A stretch of DNA of 64,000 nt from Prosopocoilus inquinatus (lineage: Eukaryota > Arthropoda > Insecta > Coleoptera > Lucanidae): assembly GCA_036172665.1 (NCBI GenBank), contig CM069877.1, positions 15,458,501 through 15,522,500 of the forward strand. The letters run 5' to 3'. Positions 22,601-31,472 of the stretch are shown piece by piece. The notes beneath the pieces were generated by a model. It saw only the letters and a program-made list of their open reading frames with translations. It searched no databases and was not told where the DNA came from. Positions within the stretch are counted from its first letter, which is position 1. Each line of letters opens with the position of its first letter. A program made the position numbers and the translations under genes.

Positions 22601-25202
22601 TTATTTTGTAATGCCTAATCAACCTAACATTAATTTTAAAAATATATTCAATGTTTTGTTCAGATTTAAACCTGTAAAGCTTTGCTTAAACTTAATACTA
22701 ACTGTTAACTATTAGATTATGAAACGTATGAACCTGTAAACCTCCTGTAAACGGTTAAATAATAGTGAGAAAAGAGTTGTCTTTTATTTGCACGTCAGAT
22801 CAGTTCACTTTTACCCTGGATCACTTATTCAAAAATTTGTCTGTTTTATTTGGCTACATGATCTAACCCAAAGTGATCCAAAACACTTCCCGCCTTGCTG
22901 ATACTACACCTCGGAAATTCTAGAGACCAGTTTGGATCAGTTGGTTCACTTGTAGAGGGGATGTTATTTCAACTGTTTGTCAAATTACATTACTCGTCCA
23001 AATAACCTTTTGTTTTTGCTTAACTCGCTGTAAAGTGATGCAAAAGTAATATCTTCATCTGAAGATTAAAATGCAGCAATCGAATCTCGCATGTTTTATT
23101 TACTATTAAATCGATCACTTAAGATCAGTTCACTTTGGGTTAAACTGAACTGACCTGAACTAATCTGCGTTGCAAATAAAAGACAACTAAGGTAATTTTT
23201 CGTCCGGTTCGAGCGGGAAATTTAAATTTTTGAATGCACCCGGTGCATTCCTGTATGCACCCTGGTGAATGCACCTACATGGGTGCTTTCATTGCACCGG
23301 GTTCATTGCCTGGCCCATCTCTACTATTTTCCATTCGCTCAAATTATCCTGAAAACAGTCATTTGCATGTCAAGGCAATAAGGAAAATAAGAACAGGGAT
23401 TTTTTTTATGAACGAAATTTAGATGGTAGCACTGAGTGACATAAGAAAGATAAATTTCCTAACCGTCGCTATTTTAACAATAATAATTACCCATGGAATG
23501 TTTTAGTATTAAAATGTCCGAAAAAATTTTGTGTATCACACGTCCAGAAACTTTTTTGCGAGTATTCACACTTGTGGGGCCTCAGAAAATCAAATTCGGC
23601 TTCGCCTCGGCCCGCAAATCGTGCTCATACTCACAAAAAATTTTCTGGTTGTGTGATATGCAATTTTTTTTCGGGCGACTAAGTTTTTAAATTAAAACGT
23701 TACATTGGTAATTATTATTAAGTAAAAAGTTTTTTTTTTTAATCTTGAACCGGAGAGAATTATGATTGGTTCAAGATTAAAAAAAAAAAACTTTTTACTT
23801 ACATTTCTCATCGGACAAGAATCAACTTCATTTTTGTAATTATTGTTAAAATAGTGTCGGTTAGGAAATTTATCTTTCTTATGTTGGCGGTACTATTCAG
23901 CGCCGCAGTGATTTGAATTTAAAGATGCTTTTAATGCTTTTATGAATTTACTGGGTGGTCAATGTCAACTGTCCTGGTTGGCAATACTTAATTTAAGGCG
24001 GCATGACAGAATAATTGCCTAGCATGATCTATTCCATATCCGGTCTTAATATGTCAAAAGACAGTTACGTTTTGGTTATGTCGTTATAACAGTAAATACG
24101 AGTGACAGCACCCGTTCGACAGTTTGGCGGAAATAATAAATTACTGAATCATGTTTTAAACAATTTAAACTATCAAACATAAAAATGTAATAATGTAGGG
24201 ATCATTTTGTTGTCAACCCCGGACAATTGAGATTGATGACTTTGTACTTTATAGCTTACCTACGCTTGAATTACATGAATTGATTTACAAAAATAGAAAA
24301 TTTATAGATTAAAAACACTGAAATAATAACTTTTCTTCAATTTGTGAGATTTAATTTGACATTCCAATCACAAATGTTATTCAGTGCTACTAATCTAAAA
24401 ATCGTTCAAGCAAAATCCAAAATCCCTGTTCTTATTTTCCTACGTTGACATGCAAATGACTGTTTTCAGGAAAATTTGAACGAATTGAAAATCAGTAATT
24501 TTAGATGGAGGTCGAAAAATAACTATTACATGCTTGTGTAAACAATAATTTATTATAATTACGAAGCGTAGGACACAGATGTTAATTTATTGTTGTTGGT
24601 TTGTAATGAATTTTTTTAGACGTTTCAATCAGTTGCGCTTGCGTCATTATAATTTTTATCAGTTGAAACTTGAAATGCAAAGCCGTTTTTCCGGTGTTAA
24701 TTAATAATGAATTGCGTGTTACGTTCGTAAAACCCCAGCAATTCCTCTCGCTTGTGAAAAACACACAAACAGGGATAAGTAATCCTGTTCCAAGATAACA
24801 TACATATTCATATTTGGCCAGCTGATAAGATAAGAAAGAACGTTAGTTGCGTATTCGTGTCAACCATTTCGCTTTTTTTTTGGGTGAGAAACTTGACCTA
24901 AATGGGGCCCACATAACCTAACTTTTCTTGATGTCCTTCCAACTTACCCATACTGAAATTGGTTCGCGTACCATAATTGCGAACACATGGTACATCCACT
25001 GCCCCAACGAGCGGGCGTCGGCCTCCGTGGAATTCGTAGCGTTCAGCTCTATTTTTTCCTTGGTTTCGCGGGCGATGCTCCAGTTTGGGTCCTTGATGGT
25101 CTGCGTAGCAAAATAAATGCATGTGCTAAGAGCAACGACACTAACACAGGTGTAGGCTTTCAGAGTCGGCAGCGGAACGCGATCCAGGAATATAACGGGC
25201 AT
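7611..25202 (-). CDS. AMFR: E3 ubiquitin ligase AMFR/gp78 (nine coding exons)
   Basis: Coding exons from 5' to 3' on the minus strand are 25202-24948, 12641-12384, 12324-12172, 12101-11761, 11702-11592, 11460-11297, 11244-11129, 8072-7822 and 7752-7611. All introns are GT-AG and phases join without a break: 1791 nt, 596 aa (human gp78 is 643). Several hydrophobic segments lie between residues 10 and 320. A RING-H2 follows with Cys352, Cys355, Cys367, His369, His372, Cys375, Cys386 and Cys389, then NHFFHFDGS and WLPSFSVEV, a CUE-like domain at about 457-502, and a basic helix at 559-590 matching the Ube2g2-binding region. By family knowledge it ubiquitinates ER-associated degradation substrates. 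The CUE motif usually reading FP is FQ here, and the human p97-binding C-terminus is absent. The start is the first in-frame ATG after an ATG-free open stretch. Confidence 0.95.
9979..10070. repeat. Three tandem copies of a ~30-bp AT repeat
   Basis: The unit AACTATAAAATATAATATAA followed by TTGAAAAAA occurs three times in a row and abuts the left arm of the next hairpin element, whose edge repeats the word TATAATTG. Confidence 0.85.
10060..10315. repeat. Hairpin element in AMFR intron 8
   Basis: The left arm ending near 10126 and the right arm beginning near 10249 are inverted copies of about 65 bp. They share ACAACCGGTTTCGTCTTTA and the word TTCTTCAACCAC. The spacer is AT-rich and non-coding. 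This is MITE-like, with superfamily not determined. Confidence 0.75.
10560..10960. repeat. Dispersed repeat, inverted copy at 62250-62640
   Basis: The segment has words such as GCCCAAAGTGCTC, TTTTGAACGCAACCCTG and TAACCAACCCAAGTAAAGAA. Their reverse complements occur in the same order at 62250-62640. The two loci are 52 kb apart and in opposite orientation. It lies inside AMFR intron 8. Confidence 0.75.
13085..14520. repeat. A-rich tandem array, units ~240 and ~460 bp
   Basis: The marker phrase AGAATAGAAAAAACAA followed by AAGTTCGACTGCTTAGATGA recurs at about 13088, 13326, 13794 and 14244. Within units CAAAAGACAACTGTAAAGAAG and ATGTTAAGAAAAATGAAAAT recur in order. Spacings of about 238, 468 and 450 suggest a 240-bp basic unit and a doubled higher-order unit. 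The + strand is purine/A-rich throughout. Frames on the opposite strand are Phe/Ser-rich artefacts. Confidence 0.8.
14519..14826. repeat. Two-layer hairpin element
   Basis: Inner arms at 14569-14616 and 14637-14690 share TTTACAGCATAAGAAAT and CATTAGGTCGTAA in inverted orientation. Outer ends TGTGTTTAGTATTACTCTTT and AAGAGTAAACACATA also pair. The structure is MITE-like and non-coding. Confidence 0.7.
15630..15706 (-). ncRNA. tRNA-Thr-like sequence, pseudogene or SINE head
   Basis: On the minus strand an A-box-like TTAGCTTAATTGGTAAAGC is followed by an anticodon arm TTCGG-CATGTAA-CCGAA (anticodon TGT) and a B box GGGTTCGATTC. The D and anticodon stems pair. However the T stem is mostly unpaired on its 3' side, no acceptor stem closes, and position 33 is A instead of T. 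It is therefore not a functional tRNA. A tRNA-derived SINE head or tRNA pseudogene is the best reading. Confidence 0.6.
15854..16691. mobile_element. TIR element family A, full copy
   Basis: The ends GTGTTCTTTTACTGTGTGCA and its reverse complement at 16672-16691 give near-perfect inverted termini of about 24 bp. A related copy lies at 36065-36645, sharing the internal order GGTACCACTTGTTTG, GTAATAATAATCA and TTTAATAAATCCAG. No transposase was recognised, and the 60-codon frame at 15907 has no motif. It is inserted in AMFR intron 1. Confidence 0.75.
16922..17080. repeat. Partial copy of the GGCCAGCTGAATTGATATG element
   Basis: The segment begins GGCCAGCTGAATTGATATG and runs collinear with 18131-18315, including GTCCAGTCCAAGAGCATTAA and GTAATGTCA words. 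It is interrupted by the hAT-type insertion that starts at 17089. Confidence 0.7.
17089..18067. mobile_element. Non-autonomous hAT element, perfect 8-bp TSD
   Basis: The termini CAGTGTTGCCA (left) and TGGCAGCACTG (right) are hAT-type, and CTAACTAA flanks both ends exactly (17081-17088 and 18068-18075). The 979-bp interior has no transposase. It contains a further inverted pair around 17793-17918 built on CCAGTG.GCTGCACCACTG-like words, and a direct repeat of AAATTACAGGAAACT near 17505-17550. It is inserted in AMFR intron 1. Confidence 0.88.
18131..18905. mobile_element. TIR element with GGCCAGCTGAATTGATATG ends
   Basis: The left end GGCCAACTGAATTGATATGT and the right end carrying its reverse complement near 18905 form inverted termini of about 34 bp, extending through CATATACGGCCAGT. 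A third partial end lies at 18813-18845. The interior has no recognisable protein. A truncated copy is at 16922. Confidence 0.7.
19021..19223. repeat. Hairpin element (GGGTCCCTAGAT ends)
   Basis: The left arm GGGTCCCTAGATGTGATTGA and the right arm ending in ATCTAGGGACCC are inverted, with further pairing of ACATTTAACATG and GGGTTCGGAAG words. This is a MITE-like hairpin. Confidence 0.75.
19421..19685. repeat. Two tandem TTAGGCCC-type hairpin elements
   Basis: Copy 1 (19421-19552) and copy 2 (19552-19685) each begin TAAGGTCCAGTTTTACAAAT and end TAAAACTGGGC(C/T)TAA. Each folds on itself through GGTTTAAACCCTTAGCAAC-like arms. They are adjacent and share a TTAA junction. Related elements occur at 32485-32690 and 53517-53856. 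TTA/TTAA ends suggest a PIF/Harbinger-like origin, which is inference. Confidence 0.75.
19820..20236. mobile_element. Small hAT-like element built of GGGTAC/CGGGTA repeats
   Basis: The termini TAGGGATGACGACGGGTACC and TATCGGTATCCCTA are inverted over the outer bases. The interior is almost entirely repeats of GGGTACCCG, ATACCCGTTACCCG and TATCGGATA words. Flanks ATTAAAAG and GTTAAAAA match 6/8, a weak candidate for a degraded 8-bp duplication. Confidence 0.6.
20494..21290 (-). pseudogene. Penelope-like element, 3' part with GIY-YIG domain
   Basis: Minus-strand translation gives an RT-thumb/linker stretch containing RFIKDIAVHNGYS, then a GIY-YIG-type segment KKYIGQTKRN, then RFKEHLAHLKY and SSVAQHIFDTSHKID. 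That order is characteristic of Penelope-like retroelements, in which the C-terminal GIY-YIG endonuclease follows the RT. One frameshift near 20900 separates the two halves. The RT catalytic core is missing because the copy is 5'-truncated near 21290. A palindromic CTGAAGA...GAAA motif follows the coding part. It lies in AMFR intron 1, in the same orientation as that gene. Confidence 0.85.
21300..21850. repeat. Nested foldback with CCCCCGCAGGGGG-type ends
   Basis: Arms at 21304-21440 and 21555-21690 are inverted and share GTAAACCGTCTCCAAATAAT and GGAATTTTCGTTTG words. The strings CCCGCAGGGGGGATGACTC and CATCCCCCTACGGGGG are counterparts. A third partial arm starts near 21485, and CTACAAACGAAAATTC recurs up to 21835. 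It is non-coding. Confidence 0.65.
22447..23323. mobile_element. Non-autonomous hAT element, perfect 8-bp TSD
   Basis: The termini are TAGAGATGGG and CCCATCTCTA. The flanks CTATTTTC at 22439-22446 and 23324-23331 are identical. Subterminal words GCACCCGGTGCATT repeat in both orientations near each end. The 877-bp interior has no transposase. It sits inside another repeat copy, so insertion order is clear. Confidence 0.9.
23712..23803. repeat. Short perfect-stem hairpin
   Basis: AAGTAAAAAGTTTTTTTTTT followed by AATCTTGAACC pairs with its inverted copy ending at 23803, around a short GAGAGAATTATGATT loop. It is probably a minimal MITE. Confidence 0.7.
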
Positions 25203-25500
25203 GTCGAGGGCGATTTTTTGCAAATCGGAGGAGCACTTGTCACTGTCACTTCCTTGCTCGTACGCGAATTTTATTTCTGTTTGACGTGCCGGCACGTTTC
25301 GTCGGATGGTACGTCGCGACGCCCACAGTAACGTAACATATTGTAACACACTGTATTGTTGGTTGTAATTATAGACGGCCTTCGACGACAACTTGGTGGG
25401 TATGGGAATAGGAATGTGAATGAGTCGAATGGGAATGGGATGGGTAAATGCAGTATGCAGCAAACATGTGGAGCTCAGTAATTTTATATATCGATCATAC
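25203..25500 (-). promoter_or_regulatory. AMFR 5' UTR and candidate core promoter
   Basis: On the minus strand a TATATAAAA box lies at about 25482-25490, overlapping an ATCGATA (DRE-like) word, roughly 280 nt upstream of the start codon. A start of transcription near 25455 would give a leader of about 250 nt. The box and its position are seen. Its use is inferred. Confidence 0.4.
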
Positions 25501-26259
25501 GCCGCGCCAGTTACTACTTAACACGTCATTCGTTACTGTAGGTCCTAACCAGAAAACTACAACAATTAAATACGTCACACCGTTACTGTCAGACTTTTAA
25601 TTGTGTTAACCGTCGAGAGATGGCAGAACAAATCGTTCAACATTTTATTCAACATTAAAGTCCCTAGAGTGCCCAGTTTCTAGAACGTTTTGCCTATGAG
25701 TTCAATAACTATTGGTTCCATAAAATTATCGAACCGATAAAATCGCTGACTGTTTCTGAAAACAAGCTCCTCATAAGTTAACAATTCTATAGTTATCAGG
25801 AGATACAATAGTTACACCAGTTGGCAACAGATGGATAATGTTTTGTTGCAAACTTCTCTCTGAATATTAGTGCCGGAAAATTGGTATTTGATTCAATTAG
25901 ATTTTAAATTTTCCTTCGAATTGTGATTTATCTTGTGCAGTCCAATGTCGGCGGAAAGTAAAAAAGTAAAACCAAGATCGCAGAACTTTACAAAGTTTGA
26001 AATTTTGTTTTGCTGGACATTCACATCCAAATTTTTGGATGTGATAGAAAATTAAAAAAAACTGACGGTGTCACCGTAAGTAAAAAGATGAAAGTTTGGG
26101 AGGATATAACAGAAATATTTAATAGCCAAACTCAAACAGAATCAAATATTTCTTCATCTGAAGAATTAACGAATCGTTCATTATAATTTAAAATATTATT
26201 GGACGTTTAGGTTTTTATGAAAATAATTATTAGGTAACGTTGTTCAGGTGAGTACATAC

Positions 26260-26540
26260 TAGTGTTGTGAGTCGCTAAAATTACCACGTTACCTTAAGGT
26301 AAATTTCCAATGTTACTGGTAAGGTAACATTCATTTGCTACCGTTTCTTATATATATGACTTTCGTTTTTACCTGAATTTATTTAGTGGAAGTACATAAT
26401 ATAAAATATTGTAAACCTTATTTTAAACAAAAGTCAAAAATGTAATGCGTATCCCATATCAAATTAATCAGAAAATTGAGTAAAAATAATATTTTTAGTT
26501 AAAAGTGTTTATATAAATTACCGGTAATTTAACAACACTA
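26260..26540. mobile_element. Short hAT-like element
   Basis: The termini TAGTGTTGTGAG and TTAACAACACTA are hAT-type. Subterminal GGTAAC/GTTACC and TTACCGGTAA words recur. Flanking octamers GTACATAC and GTACGTGG match only in part, so the target duplication is degraded or coincidental. Confidence 0.55.
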
Positions 26541-26589
26541 GTACGTGGGCTGGTCAGAGCGTAATTAAAGTTTTGACAGCAAGGATGGC

Positions 26590-26875
26590 CGCCTTGCATG
26601 GGGGACTTATTAGGAGCAAATCCACTTCAATTTATATACCCTACTGCAATGTCAGGTCAAAAAGCGATCGTATGGTTGTCGCTGTTATCTGTTCATCACT
26701 ATTACATCGCAATTGCGAATAAATTGGACAAGTCGTTTTTGGTCTGCAGTGGGAATGTCGAGCTACGGCTCTGCTGATGAAGACCCAAACAGGACTGAAA
26801 CAGCTGTACAAAGGCTGCTCGTAGTTTTCACTGCAATCAAAAACGATTTGCAACAAATTTTTTTATAATTCTATT
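26590..26875 (+). mobile_element. Penelope-like terminal repeat (pLTR) copy 1
   Basis: The segment from GGCCGCCTTGCATGGGG to TTTGCAACAAATTTTTTTAT is repeated in inverted orientation at 39232-39490. That copy lies next to a Penelope-like RT fragment. It carries a hammerhead ribozyme motif (26769-26813), a known feature of Penelope-like terminal repeats. It immediately precedes the mariner pseudogene. Confidence 0.7.
26769..26813 (+). ncRNA. Hammerhead ribozyme motif, type I, short stem III
   Basis: The core boxes are CTGATGA (26774-26780) and GAAAC (26797-26801). Stem II, AGACC...GGACT, closes directly on both boxes with one A-A mismatch. Stem I is CTCTG against CAAAG (4/5 pairs). Stem III is the palindrome CAGCTG, followed by TA, so the predicted cleavage triplet is GUA with cleavage after 26808. 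Very short stem III hammerheads that work as dimers are known from Penelope-like elements. Activity is not shown by sequence alone. Confidence 0.75.
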
Positions 26876-26947
26876 GACAATTCCTATCCAAGTGAACTAG
26901 TTTTGTTTGTTTGTACAGCATTTGAGAAAAATCAATTTTCTGTAAAC

Positions 26948-27968
26948 ATGGAAATCTCGCGTGAAAATTTTTGTGCCATGATTTTTTACGATTTCAAATG
27001 TCGATCGGCTTCATTTGGCTTTTGGAGATGAAGCACCATCAAAGAGGAGTGTTTATAATTGGTTTGCCGAATTCCAGCGTGGACGTACCTCTCTCAGTGA
27101 CGAATTTTGTGAAAGTCGTCCATCAGCATCTGTTGTTGCCACTAATGTAGATGCTGTGCGTGAAATGCTTGAGCGAGATCGACATGTGACATACCGTGAG
27201 ATTCAAGCATCCTTACGCATTGAAATGAAAGCAATAAACCAGATTTTGCATGATCATTTGAACGTGCCAAAGCTTTGCAGTCGTTGGATCCCACACAATT
27301 TAACAGAAGCGCAAAAGCAGGGTCGTGTCGAATGGTGCGAAGAAATGCTCAAGAAATTCAATGGAGGTCGTTCAAATTTAGTTTATAACAACGTTGCGGA
27401 TGACGGATCTATTCCAGAGCCAGAAAGTAAACAACAATCTACCGTTTGGGTATTTCAAAATGAACCAAAACCAACAAAAGTTGTCCGTTCACGCAGTGCT
27501 GCGAAGCAAATGATTGCCTGTTTCTTTGGTTTAAGTGGACATGTAGCAACCGTGGCTTTAGAGGATCGAAAAACCGTGAATGCTGATTGGTATACTAAAA
27601 TTTGTTTGCCGGAAGTCATCGATCAAATAAGAAGAAACAATCGAAATCGACGAATTATTGTCCATCATGAAAACGCTAGCTCTCACTCAGCCCGTCAAAC
27701 AGTTGATTTTTTGTCCAATAAAAATCTTGAATTAAGGACTCATTGTCCATATTCACCTGATTTATCATCTAATGATTTCTTTTTGTTCCTAAATATCAAA
27801 AATAAAATGCGTGGTGAGCGATTTTCGTCGGCTGAAGCAGCGGTTGAAACATTCCGGACACTGGTTTCTGAGGTACCATCTTTAGAGTGGAAAACGTGCT
27901 TTAAAAATTGGTTCGAGCGTATGCAAAAGTTTATTGACGTCAAAGGTGAATACTTCGAAAAACAATGA
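26948..27968 (+). pseudogene. Mariner transposase pseudogene
   Basis: The region starts with an ATG and MEISRENF. A small deletion near 27002 shifts frame, after which about 317 codons read through to a TGA at 27966. Recognisable mariner landmarks are SVYNWFAEFQRGRTSLSD, WIPHNLTEAQK, ESKQQSTVWVFQNEPKP, the ALEDRKTVNADWY strand, HHENASSHSARQTV and YSPDLSSNDFFLF. In active mariners the second catalytic aspartate is in HHDNA. Here it is Glu, and the region of the first aspartate (VADDGS) lacks several residues. The copy is therefore inactive. Terminal inverted repeats were not found with confidence. Confidence 0.92.
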
Positions 27969-28599
27969 TACTGTTTACCAAATTTCATATGCGTTTTTTC
28001 ATACCGTTTCCAGAAACTTTTCCAGCAGCCCACGACATACCTAAGTAGTAATAGGTTATTACTACAGCAATTGTACCTATTATGTATTACATAAAATATT
28101 AATAATACCTACCTACTTCATGTATAATTAAACCAATATTGGGGTATATTCCGTAACACTGATATGGACTTGATATTGCTATGTTTCAAGTGACCTTGCA
28201 AAATTGGTATTCTGTAAATAGTTTCGAAAGAACTTGCAATCCGTTTCAAGTGTGACCTCGAGTTAACATGCATCTCTCTTCAGTTTGCGGTCGACAATCG
28301 ACGTGAAATATTATGAAATCGTAACAAGTTCTCTTCAAATATTGAAGACCATATCAATTGATACGCATATCAATGCTACAGAATAACCCTGACTATAAAA
28401 ATAAAAAATTCCTGCACTTACTATTTCATATTTCTACGTCTAAGCGCATTCGTCAATTATGTTATAGCATTGTTGTAGCTCCGATAACTTATAGGGCCGG
28501 TATAGAATCCATAAGTTTGATTTTAGCTTTCAGAAACGTTTTCTTGAGTTATGGAGCTTTTATCGAATACATAACTTCATCGGTTCGATAAATCAGCTT

Positions 28600-29640
28600 T
28601 CAGAAACCGTTACGTCACACGATATTCTAATATCTATGTTGAAATATTATAATTTCGATTCAGGGAGCATAAAACTTATAACGTCTTACTTAAGCAATAG
28701 AAGGAAAATTGTTCGATATCAAGATAAATACTCTGATATGACAGACGTTGTAGCTGGTGTTCCTTAAGGCCCCGTCCTAGGACCAATCTTGTTTTTGCTG
28801 TATATTAAAGATATCGATCAATGTGTAATTAATTCAAAGATAACGCCATTTGCAGATGACACAACATTATTAGAAAGTGATGTCAGTTTCATTAATGGGT
28901 CCTTAACATTTGCGGAAGCCGTAACAAATATTAAAAATTAGTTTTTGAGCAATAAACTTAGTTTAAACGAAGACAAAACACAATACATGTATTTTTCCTT
29001 GAAAAATGTCGATAAATGGGCAACTCATTTCGATGGTGTGAAGTCCATCAAATATTTGGGTGCTTACTTAGATCCCACTCACAGTGACACGAACATGTAG
29101 AATACGTTGCAAATAAACTAACTAAAACAATATACCTTATTCGACACTTGAGAAACTCAGTTCCTTGGAATACTTTGTTAACAGCCTATTTTGGGCTATT
29201 CCAATCAGTCATGTCGTACGCAATTTTAATACGGAACCATTGTTCTGAAGCAAAAAGATTTTTTTTACTTAAAAAAAGAATTATACGTATTATGGGTGGC
29301 ATCGGTCATAGAGATAGCTGTAAGAAAATTTTCAAAAAATAAAAATATTGACATTCTCCTCTCTTTATGTTTTAGAATGTTTAGTTCACATAAAATCAAA
29401 TGTTAATAATTATATTGATCACAATACATATTATAAATAGGACACTAGACAAAGTTCGGATATAGTAGTGCCCCAACATAGACTAATAAGTTTCGCTATG
29501 GTAGCAATTATTATGCAATTAAATTTTTTAATAGTTTAACACCTGAATTACGTGAAAAACCATTGCCACAATTTAAATCTAGCTACAATCAAACAGTATC
29601 TGATGAACAGTGAGCGGCGGAATTGAGATTTTTTATGACG
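28600..29640 (+). pseudogene. Degenerate LINE (jockey/CR1-type) reverse transcriptase
   Basis: Plus-strand translation gives SYLSNRRKIV, then [26 protein letters not shown] with a TAA (28765-28767) where Gln is expected, then PFADDTTLL (the catalytic box, with FADD replacing YADD), NKLSLNEDKTQY and KYLGAYLD, and after a frame change LKKRIIRIMGG and a C-terminal PQHRLISF-like tail. This order is that of a non-LTR retrotransposon RT and its C-terminal extension. The 5' half is missing and several stops are present. Confidence 0.85.
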
Positions 29641-29895
29641 AATGCAGGCGATTTGCATTGCCAGAGACCTTATAAGTCGTTGAATGAATGTATATATAAT
29701 ATAAAATAAATTTACTGACAAGATTCCATAAAAATAATTTTAATATAATAATTACGGTTTGAATAACCTTAAGTAAAACCTCAGGTCATCCGCTCCTTGC
29801 TGATGAATAACGCCTTTTATTCCTTCGAAAACTTTCTACTGCATCCATATGTCATTTTATGAGTCTGTTTGTTTTATGTATCTACTATATGTATA

Positions 29896-30228
29896 TTGTA
29901 ACTATAATGTGGCGCGCCACTCTGCACTACGTCACACTGAAGACGTCAAGAAGTCGGTTCGTTATTATGCGTCATTGGCCGCCACGCCACCATCGAACAA
30001 ACTCGACTTTTCCAGCGTTGGAATAAATGAGAAGGCAGCGAAGAATATAAAATCGGCCGGGGTGGACTCAGCAGTCAGTCGAATTCTAAATAGCGATCGT
30101 CGAAGTCAGATTTAGTGTGTAAATAAATTGTTACAAATAAATTAGATTGTAAGTATTAATAAATTACGGTTAAGTTTTTATCGAGTGTTTTATTCAAATA
30201 AATAAATTTAAACCCTAGAAACGTAACA
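29896..30228 (+). repeat. Possible solo LTR
   Basis: The ends read TGTAAC and GTAACA. Inside are a TATA-like GAATATAAAATC near 30043, an initiator-like CAGTCAGTC about 30 bp downstream, and AATAAA poly(A) signals from 30122 on. That layout resembles a retrotransposon LTR. No convincing target duplication or coding partner was found. Confidence 0.35.
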
Positions 30229-30290
30229 ATAATTTTATTTACAATTATTTCATGACGCGTGTAATATCTTGTGTATTTATCACCAATAAA

Positions 30291-30408
30291 CATTACATTA
30301 CATTACATTACATTCCATTACATTACATTACATTACATTACATTACATTACATTACATTACATTACATTACATTACATTACATTACATTACATTACATTA
30401 CATTACAT
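30291..30408. repeat. (CATTA)n microsatellite
   Basis: About 23 consecutive CATTA units run with a single CATTC variant near 30311. The Tyr/Ile/Thr-rich frame through it is a repeat artefact. Confidence 0.97.
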
Positions 30409-31290
30409 CACTCGCTCAACGTAACTGTTTAAATTCCGCGCCGTCCTCCTTTAATTAAATAGCCAAAAGCGCCGTTACTAGAAACGCCTTGAACGCCATC
30501 GAACTATCATGAACTCTCTAGAATATTCCGGTAAAGTAGCGTGCTTTCTTCAGAACGCTGGTAAAAATCATTCCGTCAACCCGACAAAGAGGTGGTTAAC
30601 CAAGAGATGGCGCCGCTTGTCGGAATATAAAATTTATTAGCGTCCACCTGTAACAATACCTAAATGATGGAATCTGGTTGTACAAATATGGTGGTGTTTT
30701 ATACATAATTATCTTATGAAATAATGTTACAGTTTGTAACTCCCTATGCCTAAAAAACATTTTATGGGATTATGCTATTAATTTTACAGTAAAATATTGG
30801 TAAATAATTGTTTTATTCGAGTGTTATTTTTTGTTTTCCACTTTGTGTTGCTCTCTGGGTTGTTGATTTACCAGTCGAAGCTTATATTATTTATTTACTT
30901 ATTTATTTATCTACTCATTTTTGTACATGTATATACATACTTTCTCTATGAAAGTAAAGGTCTTTATTGTTTGTCAGGAGGGAGGGGGCCATTCCATAAA
31001 GTTTGCACAATTGTAAGACACACCTGAAACATTCTACACAGTTTGTCTTTTGTTTTTATTTTAATTGTTATTATTACTGATCCCCAAAATTCTGGTTTGC
31101 TGTGTGACTTTTTTGGGGCATTTCAAGGATTTGTTTACAAGGAAGATCTGTTGGATGCGAAACGAATTCCAAACAAAAACAAACAAAAGCGCCGTCCGTC
31201 TTTAACCGACTGATAACAACAGATAAAAACATTAAGAAAAGCGATAAAATGAAAATGCGTGCGCACGCCGGGGCCGCCGTAATCAGCGAC
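30409..31290. other. Spacer upstream of the 31473 exon
   Basis: No gene was recognised. CpG content rises after about 31180, and this part is probably the upstream regulatory region of the + strand exon at 31473. A GAATATTCC word near 30522 resembles a heat-shock element half. This is weak. Confidence 0.4.
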
Positions 31291-31294
31291 AATA

Positions 31295-31472
31295 ATTTTT
31301 AAGGTCATTTCTTTTAACTCGTGTAAACGAGATGGGACAATTTAGCTCGCCCGTTCGAGCCGTTTATCGGCGGTGCCGAGGTCAATTAAACATAGTGTCC
31401 GTTTTGATATGCGCAAAGTAGTTGAGCCGAGTGTACCGCGAAAAACTTTCCCGACCTTTGCCCGTTTGAATC
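31295..31472 (+). promoter_or_regulatory. Candidate promoter/5' UTR with AGGTCA half-sites
   Basis: The stretch is more GC- and CpG-rich than its surroundings. It holds TTTAAGGTCATT near 31299 and CCGAGGTCAATT near 31377, with a third site in opposite orientation (ATGACCTTAT) just inside the intron at 31576. AGGTCA is the nuclear-receptor half-site. Function is inferred from motif clustering only. Confidence 0.35.

Larger units (their letters stand above)
21950..24515. repeat. Repeat family in three copies, one split by a hAT insertion
   Basis: The phrase with CTGAAAACAGT, TTACATGTCAA and GGTAGCACTGAGTGACAT occurs at about 21950-22080 (+), at 22430-22446 joined to 23324-23450 (+), and inverted at 24360-24515. 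The middle copy is interrupted exactly by the element at 22447-23323. A second shared block with GTCCAGAAACTTTTTTGCG occurs near 22300 and 23550. No protein was recognised. Confidence 0.65.
12642..24947 (-). other. AMFR intron 1 (12.3 kb), dense in transposons
   Basis: The donor GTAAGT follows Trp85 at 24947 and the acceptor TTCCAG precedes residue 86 at 12642. The intron is about twelve times the size of all other introns except intron 8. It holds a tandem array, several hairpin elements, at least two hAT-type elements with intact target duplications, a Penelope-like fragment and a tRNA-like sequence. No additional conserved coding exon was recognised, and the protein joins without one. Confidence 0.85.

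Noticed and set aside
24928..25331. Plus-strand frames opposite AMFR exon 1
   Set aside because: They are antisense shadows of the conserved exon. Composition follows the minus-strand codons.
30252..30458. 68-codon frame with a repeated HYITL peptide
   Set aside because: This is translation of the (CATTA)n microsatellite.
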